From assembly GCA_964623515.1 (NCBI GenBank), contig CAZURV010000004.1, positions 1-64,000 on the forward strand: a stretch of 64,000 nt of DNA. The letters run 5' to 3'. This document shows, piece after piece, positions 17,010 to 25,548 of this stretch (within the stretch, counting starts at the first letter, position 1; the number at the start of each line of letters is the position of its first letter). The position numbers were made by a program, and so were the translations under genes. This DNA comes from RUG714 sp964623515. GTDB lineage: Bacteria > Bacillota > Clostridia > Oscillospirales > Acutalibacteraceae. Below the pieces are notes generated by a model that worked only from the letters and a program-made list of their open reading frames with translations, was not told the origin of the DNA and did not search any database.

Positions 17010-18245
17010 ATGACAAAGCAGCGTTTGCTAAACAACAGAATAATTGAATCGCTTATCGGATTTTCATTATCGGTTTGTATAATATCGGCGTCTTTTGTAT
17101 TCGTTTTCGCACAGGATAAAACGGACAAGGAAACAGAGTCGTCCGAAGCGCAATCGGTTTCGACGGTTTCCGAAGAAGAGAAAAAGCTTCTTGAAAAGAA
17201 GAAAGCGGCTGAAAACGACTTAGAGGATAAGCTGAAATCCTATTCTGACGCGAGCAAAGAAGTTGAGAATATAACAAGCAGGATCAGCTCTTTAGAAGAA
17301 AAGATTGTGGACGTTATAACGGAAATCAAAAAGCTACAGGGAGAAATAGATGAAAAAGAGCAGGAAATCGAACGCCTTTACAATGAGTTTAAAGGCAGAC
17401 TGAAAACACTTTATATGACAGGGAATTATACCGCCGTGGAGGTTCTTTTAAGCGCGGCGGATTATTCTGACATGTATGTTAAACTTGAAATGATTCAGGC
17501 TGTTGCGGAAAAAGACAACGCTTCTATTGAAAAAATGCAGAAAACAGCCGCACAGCTTGAGAAAACCGAGGAAAAAATCAAGGATGATCGCGCAAAGCTT
17601 GAAGTTCAGGAAGCTGAGCTCGCAGAAAATAAATCCAGCCTGGAGATAAAAAAGGCGGAGGCGGCGAGCGCATACAATTCCGGGCTCGAAGCACTGCGTG
17701 AAATTGACGAGGAAGCCGGAGAAAAAGCATCAGCGGAAGAAATTTCCGCTGAACAGGAAGAAGTGGAAGATGTTATTGCCAAAAGCAAGGCGGCGGCAGT
17801 CTCTTCCGCTGAAATAGCCAAGGCTCTGCGTGAAGGTTCAAAAGATGTTGACAATCAAATTTTATCAGGCGGAGGACAGTTCTGCTTTCCTGTTCCGTCC
17901 TGTACCGATATATCCTGTGGATATTACGGATATACAAATCATAACGGAATAGATTTTTCCAACGCCTCAATCAACGGTAAAAAAATTGTTGCCGCAGCGG
18001 ACGGAAAAGTTGTAACCGTAAAAAGGCTGAACAGAAGCTATGGTTTTCATGTATGGATTGATCACGGGGACGGATTGCTTACGCTTTATGCGCATCAGAG
18101 CCGTATTATAGTTAAAGAGGGACAATATGTCCGTCAGGGAGATGTTATAGGCTATGTGGGAACAACCGGGAATTCAACCGGACCGCATCTTCATTTCGGC
18201 GTGCTTTTGAACGGAAAATTTGTTAACCCGATAAATTATTTTTAA
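17010..18245 (+). CDS. EnvC/PcsB-like coiled-coil M23 peptidase, paralogue 3
   Basis: A 411-residue exported protein. A signal peptide lies at about 12-36 (ending near FVFAQ). The coiled coil is very acidic and charged (about 50-275) and shares the GRLKTLYMTGNYTAVEVL break with its paralogues. The M23 domain (about 290-411) keeps NHNGIDFS, AHQS in place of CHLS, and PHLHFG, so zinc and catalytic residues appear complete. It is the most divergent of the three. The ATG at 17010 has only a GGTGA-type site, like paralogue 2. The three coiled coils differ most, which fits different activating partners or regulation (inference). Confidence 0.89.
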   Translation: MTKQRLLNNRIIESLIGFSLSVCIISASFVFVFAQDKTDKETESSEAQSVSTVSEEEKKLLEKKKAAENDLEDKLKSYSDASKEVENITSRISSLEEKIVDVITEIKKLQGEIDEKEQEIERLYNEFKGRLKTLYMTGNYTAVEVLLSAADYSDMYVKLEMIQAVAEKDNASIEKMQKTAAQLEKTEEKIKDDRAKLEVQEAELAENKSSLEIKKAEAASAYNSGLEALREIDEEAGEKASAEEISAEQEEVEDVIAKSKAAAVSSAEIAKALREGSKDVDNQILSGGGQFCFPVPSCTDISCGYYGYTNHNGIDFSNASINGKKIVAAADGKVVTVKRLNRSYGFHVWIDHGDGLLTLYAHQSRIIVKEGQYVRQGDVIGYVGTTGNSTGPHLHFGVLLNGKFVNPINYF

Positions 18246-18298
18246 CGCAGGAGGTTGAGGCTGAAAATCGGAATTCGGTTATTTCAGCCGAAAGGAAT

Positions 18299-18613
18299 AT
18301 GTATCTTTTTAACACACCGAATATACCCGGGGTAGAGTATCGGCTTATTACGTTGGTTAAGGGGAATATTGTTCAGTCTAAACATATAGGAAAGGATATA
18401 GGAGCGAGCTTTAAAACGCTGGTAGGCGGCGAAATTAGGGGCTATACCGAAATGCTTACCGAAGCGCGTGAGATTGCGACGCAAAGAATGATTGCCGAAG
18501 CTGAAAAATACGGCGCGGATGCAATTATCAATGTTAAATATTCATCGGCGTCAATTATGGCCGGGGCAGCCGAAGTTATCGCTTACGGTACAGCGGTTAA
18601 ATACATAAAATAA
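18299..18613 (+). CDS. YbjQ/UPF0145 family protein
   Basis: A 104-residue protein of the YbjQ (DUF74, heavy-metal-binding-like) family. The family hallmarks are visible: the start NTPNIPGVEY, then GEIRGYTEMLTEAREIA and the middle segment AEKYGADAIINVKYSSA. Family members form pentameric rings and their function is not established. AAAGGA lies a few bases before the ATG. It ends at a strong terminator, so it is the last gene of the division/hydrolase stretch or a separate small unit. Confidence 0.88.
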   Translation: MYLFNTPNIPGVEYRLITLVKGNIVQSKHIGKDIGASFKTLVGGEIRGYTEMLTEAREIATQRMIAEAEKYGADAIINVKYSSASIMAGAAEVIAYGTAVKYIK

Positions 18614-18625
18614 TAAGGAAAAAAC

Positions 18626-18663
18626 AATAACTGACTTCGTTTTTACGGAGTCAGTTTTATTAT
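18626..18663 (+). terminator. Terminator after the YbjQ gene
   Basis: AACTGACTTCG pairs with CGGAGTCAGTT across a short loop and is followed by TTATTATT. Upstream A-rich sequence extends the stem. Confidence 0.85.
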
Positions 18664-18874
18664 TGATGGAAGGAATTAAACGGACTATCGGAGGCGTTGA
18701 TATTTTTAGCCAGGCAACAAAAGCATAATGTCTTGACAAAATAGTTGCGTTATAAGATAATGAATTTGTAAAATTTGTAATAACACAATTAATGGAAAAG
18801 GAACGGATAGCGTGACTCAATGAACATATCAAAGCAAAAAAAGAATGCCGTATAAAAGATATAACGGTGGAAAT

Positions 18875-21800
18875 TTGAAAGCGGGTTTAAAAATGAAAAA
18901 TTTTATGCAAAAATTATTAGCGTTATTCTTATCTGCTCTGCTCGCCGCCTCTTTGGCAATTCCCGTATGGGCGGAAAAAGACAGCGGGAGCGTTTCTGAT
19001 TCTAAAGCCTCGGATAAGTATTATGCGGAAGGCGAGGCAATCGCCGTTATGAAGTCGGACATTGCCAAAACGTATTCTTCAGGGGCAAAACAATCATCCG
19101 GCTTCGGAAATGATATAACTGTGGAGAAAACATGGAGCTTTGCGGACTCGGAAGAGACGGAATCGGCTTCCGAAAACAGCACGGCAGAATGTGATGAACA
19201 GCTTCAGATTGCTTGTTTTTCTTCAAATAAGCTCACAACCGAAGAGTTGATTGCGCAGTTGGAAAAAAATCAAAATGTTGAATATGCAATTCCGAATTAT
19301 ATTAAAAGAGCCTTTGCTGTTACAAATGATACGTACAGTGACTATCAGTGGGCTTTGGAGAACAACGGACAGAACGGCGGAAAGCTAAATGCCGATGTCA
19401 ACCCGGAAGATTTGTGGAAGAAAAATGCGGATTCCGATAAGGAAACCGTTATTGCCGTTGTTGATACGGGCGTTGATTACAATCATCCGGATTTAAAGGA
19501 TAATATGTGGAAAAATCCTTACGGCGCGAAACTGCTCGGAAAATGCGGATATGATTTTACCGATACGACGAAGGACCATTCTCCTTATGATGACAATGGG
19601 CACGGCACACATGTTGCCGGAATCATTGCTGCAAGCGCGGACAACGCCGCCGGAATCAGCGGAATAAACAAAAATGGCGTTAAGATTATGGCGCTTAAAT
19701 TCCTTGATGCAAACGGCGTAGGCGATACGGCTTCGGTTATCTCCGCCTATGAATATATTTACTATGCAATGCAACTCGGAACAAATGTTACCGCCGTAAA
19801 CAATTCCTGGGGCGGTTACGGAGATCAGGAAGAGCTGGCTCTTTTTGATATGATTTTCGATTTACTCGGGGAAGCGGGAGCACTTTCCGTTATTGCCGCG
19901 GGAAATGATGGAGTGGAAGTCGGCGAACAGGATTTTTCGCTTGACGAAGAAACAGTTTATGATTCACCGGCATGCTGTGAAAGCAAGTATGCGGTTAAAG
20001 TAGCGGCAACAAACGAAAATGGTGCTTTGGCATCTTTCTCGTCTTACGGCAAGAACTATATTGATGTTGCGGCGCCGGGTACGGATATACTTTCATCTGT
20101 TTCCTATAACTGCTTTAATCCGACGATTTACAGCGAAGAACAACGCGCATCGCTTTGTTCGCAGTATCAGGACTATGAAAATACAGATGCGAATTCATTC
20201 GGGATGCCTGAACTTTTAAAGGAATATACTGACGAATATGGAAAAACCGTCAACAGAGATATCTGTGCTTTCGTAAGTTCTGAAAAATATTTCGGCAGTG
20301 CGGCACAAGGAAATTCTCTGAATATAAAAACGGGGTCTCCCGGTGACGAAACAAACGGTGGCGCGATTGATATTTTTTCTATTCCGTTTAAACTTTCAAG
20401 CGCTGATAAAAAGTATTCATACAGCTTTATGATAACAGGAACAAACGGAGCAGAAGTTACCTGCTATGATATTCCGGCATCCGTTACAGTTACACCGAAA
20501 CTCTTGCAGAATGAGATGCCTGTTGCAGACTTTTATTTCGATGAAACGGACGATAATTGGTATCATATCTTTTACGATACCGACCCTGCCGAAGAATGGG
20601 TTTATGAAAAAAGCGAGGAGAGGAAGCTTGTATTTTGTGTTGAAACAAATGGAAAAACCAGCAATATATCCATAGACGATTTTGCGCTCAGTAGTCAGGA
20701 TGCAAATCCCGATGATTTCGGGAAATATGATTTTTACAGCGGAACATCTATGGCAACGCCTTATGTAACAGGCGCGGCGGCAATGCTTTCTCTTGCTTAT
20801 CCGGACGCTTCTCCGATTGAAATTTCCAATATGATTGTGCATACAGGTACGGCCGACATGTCTTTAGCAGATAAGGTTGTTTCCGGCAAAATGCTTTCTC
20901 TTTCGGATACGGCTTCTGCGCCGCCGGTAATTGCGTCCGTAAATTATAATAATGACGGAAATGTGAGCATTAAAGGTTATTTCGGCGGAAATACGCAGGT
21001 ACGTGTGGATTCTGTTCAAGTAGATCCCATTCAGAGCGCTCTGCGAGAAATTATTATTCCGGATAATGACTATAATACAAAAGAAATCAGCCTTGAAATT
21101 TCAAACAGCCACGGTTCTTTCAGCGGAACATATCTGCTTGTTAACAAAAAAGCTTTCTCAAAATGCGGCGGCATCGAATATACGGGAAAAGACGTATTTG
21201 TGCTTCCCGCAGGCGAACTGGTGTATACCCTTAGTCCCGATGGTGTAATCGGACGCATTGAGGGCGGGGCTGAAACCGTAAAAAATGTTCGGACATATGA
21301 ATATGACGATTATTATTCTGAAATCGATGATGAGAGCATATTCGGAGATTATGCAGACAACGGATTTGAAATTACGGCGGCGGCATATATGCACGGAAAT
21401 ATTTATTTCAATGCACGCTGTCCGATAACAACCGGGGCGGGAACGGTTATCGGGTATGTCAGTGCATTTTGCTCGGCAGAGATTGAAAAAGGAACCTGCA
21501 CCGCACTGTGTGAACTTCCCAATGATATGTTGGAGGGTGCAACCCTTGCGGTTTATAAAGGAAACCTATATTCCATAGGCGGATATGATTCTTCCGAAGG
21601 ATTGTTTAGTAAAAGCGTTTACAAGTATGACGCGGAGAAACATACATTCACCGAAACATCGCTGAATCTTCCGCAGGGAAGAGCATACGGCAAAGCAATA
21701 CAGTATGAAAATACACTTGTTTATGCTTACGGCGCTGAGGCAAGCGGCAAAATGCCCGCAATTCTTACGTTTAACGGAACGTCATGGAGCGAAGCGGTCA

Positions 21801-22900
21801 AAATTACGAATTGTTCCGACAGCACCACCTATGAATTTTATGACGGAAGCAAAGCGCAGCTTTATGAAGGAAGCGTCGGTATTGCGCAGGGCGGAATATT
21901 CTGTTGCGGAAGCTTTATAAACGGCATCGGAGACAGCTTTGTTTATAATGTAAACAGTAAAAAAATAATTCCCAGCGATTACAGCTTTTCCGATACATAC
22001 GGCGATGAACCGCTTATCGGCACAACAACGCTGAACAGCTTTGTCGGTCTGGCTGTTGATGACAATGGATACTGCACGGCATACGACATACCGTTGAAAA
22101 CTTCCTATGCGGAAATAATATGCGATTATCCCGATCACTGCGAAATCGATATTGGATACAGCAATTATTATTGCTACGGTGACAAGGTTACCGCTGTGGT
22201 TTATCCCGATTCCGGATACGTTGTTTCAGCCATAACTGCGAACGGGAAGAACTGCACACGTTCCGGCAATAAGGCGGACATTGTTATCAACGGAGAAACC
22301 CTTATTTCCGCAAAAGTGAAATATGTAGCGCCTCAGAAAGTGACGTCTTTGAAAGTAAGCGCGTCAACTTCAACGGGTTATACGCTTTCCTGGGCGCAGG
22401 CGAAGCGGAGCAATAACGTTCCGATTTCCGGTTATGTGATTCAGCAGTACAAAAATAAGAAATGGGTAAATGTCAAAGTTATTAAAGGTGCATCAGCGAC
22501 TTCATATAAGATTGCAAAGCAGTCAGCCGGCAAAAATTATTACAGGGTAAGAGCATATTCTGTTTACGAGAATAAAAATTATTATGGCTCGTATTCCACG
22601 ATGCTTACGGTTTACGTACCGCCGAAGCAGAGCATAAGCTCGTTAAGTTCGGCTAGAAAAAGTTTTACTGTTAAGTATAAAAAAGACGCTTCTGCAAGCG
22701 GCTATCAGATTCAGTATGCAACAAACAGTAAATTTACATCTGTAAAAACCGTAAAAGTCGGGAACAAAACGGTATCCAAGCGTGTTTCCGGCTTGCAGGC
22801 AAAGAAAAAATATTATGTACGCGTCAGGTCTTATAAGATTGTGAACAATAAGTACATTTGGGGTGCATGGTCATCCGTAAGAAGTGTGCAAACAAAATAA
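18875..22900 (+). CDS. Secreted subtilisin-like serine protease with FnIII repeats
   Basis: A 1341-residue exported S8 peptidase. A signal peptide (MKNFMQKLL to VWA) is followed by an I9-like propeptide to about residue 150. The catalytic triad is complete: Asp197 in VVDTGVDYNHPD, His243 in GHGTHVAG and Ser625 in GTSMATP. Between His and Ser, roughly 200 residues are inserted (about 410-615) with a jelly-roll-like, Cys-poor character. Residues about 800-1130 contain kelch-like blades (GNLYSIGGYDSSEG, GRAYGKAIQYENTLVYAYG). The C terminus has two FnIII-like modules (about 1160-1341). No LPXTG sorting signal is present, so it is released or held by its repeats. Start uncertain: TTG 18875 has GGTGG upstream; ATG 18893 gives a cleaner signal peptide. 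Confidence 0.9.
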   Translation: MKAGLKMKNFMQKLLALFLSALLAASLAIPVWAEKDSGSVSDSKASDKYYAEGEAIAVMKSDIAKTYSSGAKQSSGFGNDITVEKTWSFADSEETESASENSTAECDEQLQIACFSSNKLTTEELIAQLEKNQNVEYAIPNYIKRAFAVTNDTYSDYQWALENNGQNGGKLNADVNPEDLWKKNADSDKETVIAVVDTGVDYNHPDLKDNMWKNPYGAKLLGKCGYDFTDTTKDHSPYDDNGHGTHVAGIIAASADNAAGISGINKNGVKIMALKFLDANGVGDTASVISAYEYIYYAMQLGTNVTAVNNSWGGYGDQEELALFDMIFDLLGEAGALSVIAAGNDGVEVGEQDFSLDEETVYDSPACCESKYAVKVAATNENGALASFSSYGKNYIDVAAPGTDILSSVSYNCFNPTIYSEEQRASLCSQYQDYENTDANSFGMPELLKEYTDEYGKTVNRDICAFVSSEKYFGSAAQGNSLNIKTGSPGDETNGGAIDIFSIPFKLSSADKKYSYSFMITGTNGAEVTCYDIPASVTVTPKLLQNEMPVADFYFDETDDNWYHIFYDTDPAEEWVYEKSEERKLVFCVETNGKTSNISIDDFALSSQDANPDDFGKYDFYSGTSMATPYVTGAAAMLSLAYPDASPIEISNMIVHTGTADMSLADKVVSGKMLSLSDTASAPPVIASVNYNNDGNVSIKGYFGGNTQVRVDSVQVDPIQSALREIIIPDNDYNTKEISLEISNSHGSFSGTYLLVNKKAFSKCGGIEYTGKDVFVLPAGELVYTLSPDGVIGRIEGGAETVKNVRTYEYDDYYSEIDDESIFGDYADNGFEITAAAYMHGNIYFNARCPITTGAGTVIGYVSAFCSAEIEKGTCTALCELPNDMLEGATLAVYKGNLYSIGGYDSSEGLFSKSVYKYDAEKHTFTETSLNLPQGRAYGKAIQYENTLVYAYGAEASGKMPAILTFNGTSWSEAVKITNCSDSTTYEFYDGSKAQLYEGSVGIAQGGIFCCGSFINGIGDSFVYNVNSKKIIPSDYSFSDTYGDEPLIGTTTLNSFVGLAVDDNGYCTAYDIPLKTSYAEIICDYPDHCEIDIGYSNYYCYGDKVTAVVYPDSGYVVSAITANGKNCTRSGNKADIVINGETLISAKVKYVAPQKVTSLKVSASTSTGYTLSWAQAKRSNNVPISGYVIQQYKNKKWVNVKVIKGASATSYKIAKQSAGKNYYRVRAYSVYENKNYYGSYSTMLTVYVPPKQSISSLSSARKSFTVKYKKDASASGYQIQYATNSKFTSVKTVKVGNKTVSKRVSGLQAKKKYYVRVRSYKIVNNKYIWGAWSSVRSVQTK

Positions 22901-22917
22901 TTTAAAATTTGTTTGAA

Positions 22918-22951
22918 TAAAAGCTACCGGAATTTCCGGCAGCTTTAACTT
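22918..22951 (+). terminator. Terminator after the subtilase gene
   Basis: AAAGCTACCGGAA pairs with TTCCGGCAGCTTT (one mismatch) and is followed by AACTTTTAATT. Confidence 0.8.
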
Positions 22952-22975
22952 TTAATTGCTGTTTAAATAACATGC

Positions 22976-23066
22976 TTGAATAAATTCCGTGGGAGGATTA
23001 TAATGTATAAAAAATAAGCGGAAAGGGAACATTATTGCTCAAAACGTAATTCCTTTGAGCAATAAT
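22976..23066 (+). promoter_or_regulatory. Promoter and leader hairpin of the HAD phosphatase gene
   Basis: TTGAAT (22976-22981), 17 bases and TATAAT (22999-23004) form a good promoter. The expected leader begins near 23011 and contains AAAGGGA (about 23022-23028). It then has a perfect 13-base inverted repeat, ATTATTGCTCAAA (23031-23043) and TTTGAGCAATAAT (23054-23066), with no T run after it. The coding start ATG 23077 has no ribosome binding site directly upstream. Looping out the hairpin would bring AAAGGGA to about 12 bases from the ATG. Confidence 0.6.
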
Positions 23067-23076
23067 TCTGCATTGT

Positions 23077-23736
23077 ATGACAAAAAAGAAAGAATATAAA
23101 TACGTTCTGTTTGATTTGGACGGAACGCTTACCGATCCCGGAGAGGGAATTATCCATTCTGTGGAATATGCTCTAAAAAAATTCGGGATTGATATAAAGG
23201 ATAAAAAAGAAATTTTCCGTTTTATCGGACCTCCGTTGATGGATTCATTTATGAATTACTGTGGATTTTCGGAAGCAAATGCAAAGTTGGCGCTCAAGTA
23301 TTACCGGGAGTATTATTGTGAGAAGGGTATATTTGAAAATTTTGTTATCAACGGCATTCCCGAACTGCTTTCCTCTTTAAAAGAAAACGAAAAAACGGTG
23401 ATTATGGCTACTTCGAAACCCGAAGTTTTTGCTGAAAAAATTGCGCAGAAGTTCGGAATTGCGAAGTATTTTACATGTATCGTCGGTTCAAATCTTGATG
23501 AAAGCCGGGCGACGAAAAGCGAAATCATAGCTTGTGCGCTGGATAGGAATGGGATAACGGAAAAAAACAGCGCCGTTATGATAGGAGATAGGGAATATGA
23601 TGTTATAGGCGCATGTGAAAATGGAATAGATTCTATCGGTGTCCTTTTCGGCTACGGTACGGAAAGAGAACTGAAAAATGCCGGTGCATCATATATTGTA
23701 CAGACACCTACCGATATACTGCAGATTATCAAATAA
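23077..23736 (+). CDS. HAD-superfamily phosphatase, phosphoglycolate-phosphatase-like
   Basis: A 219-residue HAD hydrolase with all four motifs: motif I FDLDGTLTD (about 11-19), motif II MATSKP near 109, motif III lysine in ATKSEI near 148, and motif IV IGDREYD near 168. The cap region between about 20 and 85 is a helical C1 cap with the FIGPP segment typical of Gph/PGP-like proteins. It likely dephosphorylates a small sugar phosphate or phosphoglycolate. The substrate is not determined. It stands alone with its own promoter. The missing near-start ribosome binding site is noted separately. Confidence 0.88.
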   Translation: MTKKKEYKYVLFDLDGTLTDPGEGIIHSVEYALKKFGIDIKDKKEIFRFIGPPLMDSFMNYCGFSEANAKLALKYYREYYCEKGIFENFVINGIPELLSSLKENEKTVIMATSKPEVFAEKIAQKFGIAKYFTCIVGSNLDESRATKSEIIACALDRNGITEKNSAVMIGDREYDVIGACENGIDSIGVLFGYGTERELKNAGASYIVQTPTDILQIIK

Positions 23737-23767
23737 TATTTTTCTCAGGCAATCATAATTTATTTAA

Positions 23768-24000
23768 TTGACAAATAGTAGCTGTATATGTTAACATAAA
23801 TTTATATAGTTATTAAGGTTGCTTGCCCGTTTTTTCATGCGGTGAAAGATAGCAGTAGCTGTTTGAAAAAGCAGAAGGGATTCTGTTCCTCCGCCGATTT
23901 TGAAAAATGGGGTTTTAGCCGCCTTATGGGCAGGGAACTTCTTTGCCCAAAGTATATTCAGGCGGGTTTGCCTGCGGTTGACTGATGTTTAAACAGAATT
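23768..24000 (+). ncRNA. Candidate structured noncoding RNA (possibly 6S-like)
   Basis: A promoter (TTGACA 23768-23773, 18 bases, TAACAT 23792-23797) precedes about 190 bases with no open frame but several local helices: CAGAA/TTCTG (about 23870-23884), GGGCA/TGCCC (about 23930-23950) and CAGGC/GCCTG (about 23960-23975). The outer parts GCTTGCCCG and CGGGTTTGC can pair with two mismatches. The layout and length suit a 6S-like regulatory RNA, but no diagnostic consensus was confirmed, and a leader of the zinc-ribbon gene at 24020 is the alternative. Confidence 0.35.
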
Positions 24001-24019
24001 TTATATGAAAGGTGTTGTT

Positions 24020-24631
24020 ATGAAAACCTGTAAAAACTGCGGCGCTGTTATGACTGAAGAAGACAGCGTATGTTCCTTGTGCGGAGAGTCTCTTCCGAAA
24101 AAAATAAAACGCAGTACGGCTGTAATTATAATTATAGCGGCAGTGTTGCTCCTTGCGTTTATTGCGGGCATAAGCATATTTCTTATATTGGGCGGAAACG
24201 GTAATGCGGTAAGCAGTAAAAAATATGCTTCATATGAAACGCTCGTGAAAGATTATTATACATACAAAGCGTCCGGTAACGGAGAAGGCGTTTATTCCCT
24301 TGTTAATGATCAAGAGAAAAAAGCGTTTAAAGATGAAAACAAAACGCTTATTGAAATCGACAATGAAGCGGATCGCCTTGTTTCGCTTTACGGAAAATCA
24401 AAAGTTTTTATAGATGAAATAAATCCGAAACAGCTTTCGTCATCAGATATAGAGGATTATGAGTCGAATTTTGCAAACAAGGGATTCCGTGCGGCGTTGA
24501 CGGAAGATAATTTTACAGTTGCGGATATAACCGTAACGTTAAACGGAACAAAAGGCATAAACACATATGAGGAACAACTTCTTTTATATAAATCGAAAAA
24601 CGGATGGAGCGTTTTGATTCCGATAGCGTAA
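24020..24631 (+). CDS. Small zinc-ribbon, single-pass membrane protein
   Basis: A 203-residue protein. The N-terminal zinc ribbon has CKNCG and CSLCG (residues 4-22), followed by a basic stretch, one transmembrane helix (about 32-58) and an exported domain of about 140 residues with a helical YKASGNGEGVYSL segment. The layout is the same as in the 459-residue protein at 542-1921, though sequence outside the ribbon differs. The ATG at 24020 follows AAAGGTG by five bases; the ATG at 24005 has no site. Function unknown. It ends at a strong terminator. Confidence 0.83.
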   Translation: MKTCKNCGAVMTEEDSVCSLCGESLPKKIKRSTAVIIIIAAVLLLAFIAGISIFLILGGNGNAVSSKKYASYETLVKDYYTYKASGNGEGVYSLVNDQEKKAFKDENKTLIEIDNEADRLVSLYGKSKVFIDEINPKQLSSSDIEDYESNFANKGFRAALTEDNFTVADITVTLNGTKGINTYEEQLLLYKSKNGWSVLIPIA

Positions 24632-24673
24632 CACGTTTTGATTTTCAGGCGTTTTTGCCGGGAATATTATTTA

Positions 24674-24711
24674 ACCCCTGTGCGAATACTCTCGCACAGG
24701 GGTGCTTTTTC
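24674..24711 (+). terminator. Terminator after the small zinc-ribbon gene
   Basis: ACCCCTGTGCGA pairs with TCGCACAGGGGT and is followed by GCTTTTTCG. A very stable stem. Confidence 0.9.
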
Positions 24712-25349
24712 GTTATCATTTACTTTGAAAATTTACGAGGAAAACAGTGGCTGAGGAATGCGCGGCAAGAATCGGGCCTTAACGAAGAAGAAGGGAAACA
24801 GTCGGCCGTTAAACTGTTAATCGCTGCAGCATGCTGTGAACGCCGTAAGGGTTTCTGCGAATTTGCGCAAAGCATCTGTATTCTGAAGATTCCTCAGCGT
24901 TTGCATAACTGTTTCAAGAATCGCGTCTTCTGCTTCGGCGCGGCGTATGCGGCAGCACATAGCTTCTCTTCCGCTACTACGCTCGTAGCCGTAGCTTGTA
25001 TTCTCCTGCGCACAGCAACCGCATGTACTGTTGCTTTCTGCTAAAGAAAAATCTGAACATTTAATACAGTTCATATAATACCCCCGAAGTAAACAATTGC
25101 ATATGTGAAAGGTACACGGCTTTTCCGGTTTCTGACGGGATTGATGCAAAGCATTCGGTTTATCCGTGAACACTTTCACTATTAATATATGCACCATCTT
25201 GCCGGATGCACCAAATTTTTCCAATTGGATAAGAGAGAAACTGCAAATCTTTCGCAGGGGATTGGTTTATCGCTTTATCTTTGCGCAGATATAAAAACCC
25301 GGATAAAAAGAAAATAGCCACCCTATTGGATGACTACCTCATACATTAT
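24712..25349. other. Gene-poor stretch before the 5S gene
   Basis: About 640 bases without a confident gene. It contains one small minus-strand open frame described separately and the region just past the 5S 3' end, where a weak AATAG/CTATT hairpin followed by TTTCTTTTT (minus strand, about 25300-25330) may end the 5S transcript. A plus-strand open frame that runs through 24631-25044 has no start signal and is not supported. Confidence 0.4.
24817..25073 (-). CDS. Small cysteine-rich protein, possibly a recombinase remnant
   Basis: An 85-residue open frame. The ATG at 25073 is preceded by GGGGG with six bases spacing, which is the main support for it. It has cysteines at CIKC and CGCC, then CCRIRRAEAEDAILETVMQTL. 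The order CxxC, CC, short basic stretch and helix recalls the zinc-ribbon end of large serine recombinases. The catalytic domain is absent and no frame upstream restores it. It could be a leftover of a mobile element or a genuine small protein. Low confidence. Confidence 0.3.
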
Positions 25350-25464
25350 GTCGGCATTATCTATCTTCCCGGGCCGTCGCCAGCCAAGTATTGTCGACGG
25401 GAAAGAGCTTAACTACCGTGTTCGGAATGAGAACGGGTGGACCCTCTTCCCAATAAACACCGAC
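25350..25464 (-). rRNA. rrf: 5S ribosomal RNA, free-standing
   Basis: Read on the minus strand, the sequence carries the conserved 5S core CCCGTTCTCATTCCGAACAC and GTAGTTAAGCTC, and the ends GTCGGTG and CGCCGAC-like bases pair to form helix I (…TGCCGAC near 25353). Length is about 115 bases, normal for 5S. Ends are accurate to a few bases. It is not next to any 16S or 23S gene; the 23S end in this window lies 25 kb away on the other strand and has no 5S after it. Confidence 0.9.
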
Positions 25465-25479
25465 TTCTGATGTGCAAAT

Positions 25480-25508
25480 ATAATAACACTTAGGACATAG
25501 TTTGTCAA
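25480..25508 (-). promoter_or_regulatory. rrf: Promoter of the free-standing 5S gene
   Basis: On the minus strand TTGACA (25503-25508), a 17-base spacer and TATTAT (25480-25485) lie so that transcription would begin near 25473, about nine bases before the 5S 5' end. Confidence 0.75.
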
Positions 25509-25548
25509 TACTTTTTAAAAATTTTTATTGATTTTTCGTTTTTTAAAT

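Noticed and set aside
14125..18245. Assembly duplication as the cause of the three M23 genes
   Set aside because: The three copies differ throughout, including lengths, linkers and spacers, so they are true paralogues.
23003..23017. A four-codon minigene (ATG TAT AAA AAA TAA) after GGGAGG
   Set aside because: Its ATG shares bases with the TATAAT -10 element and lies upstream of the expected transcript start.
24604..25044. A 146-codon plus-strand open frame past the small zinc-ribbon gene
   Set aside because: It overlaps the end of the real gene, crosses a strong terminator and has no start signals.
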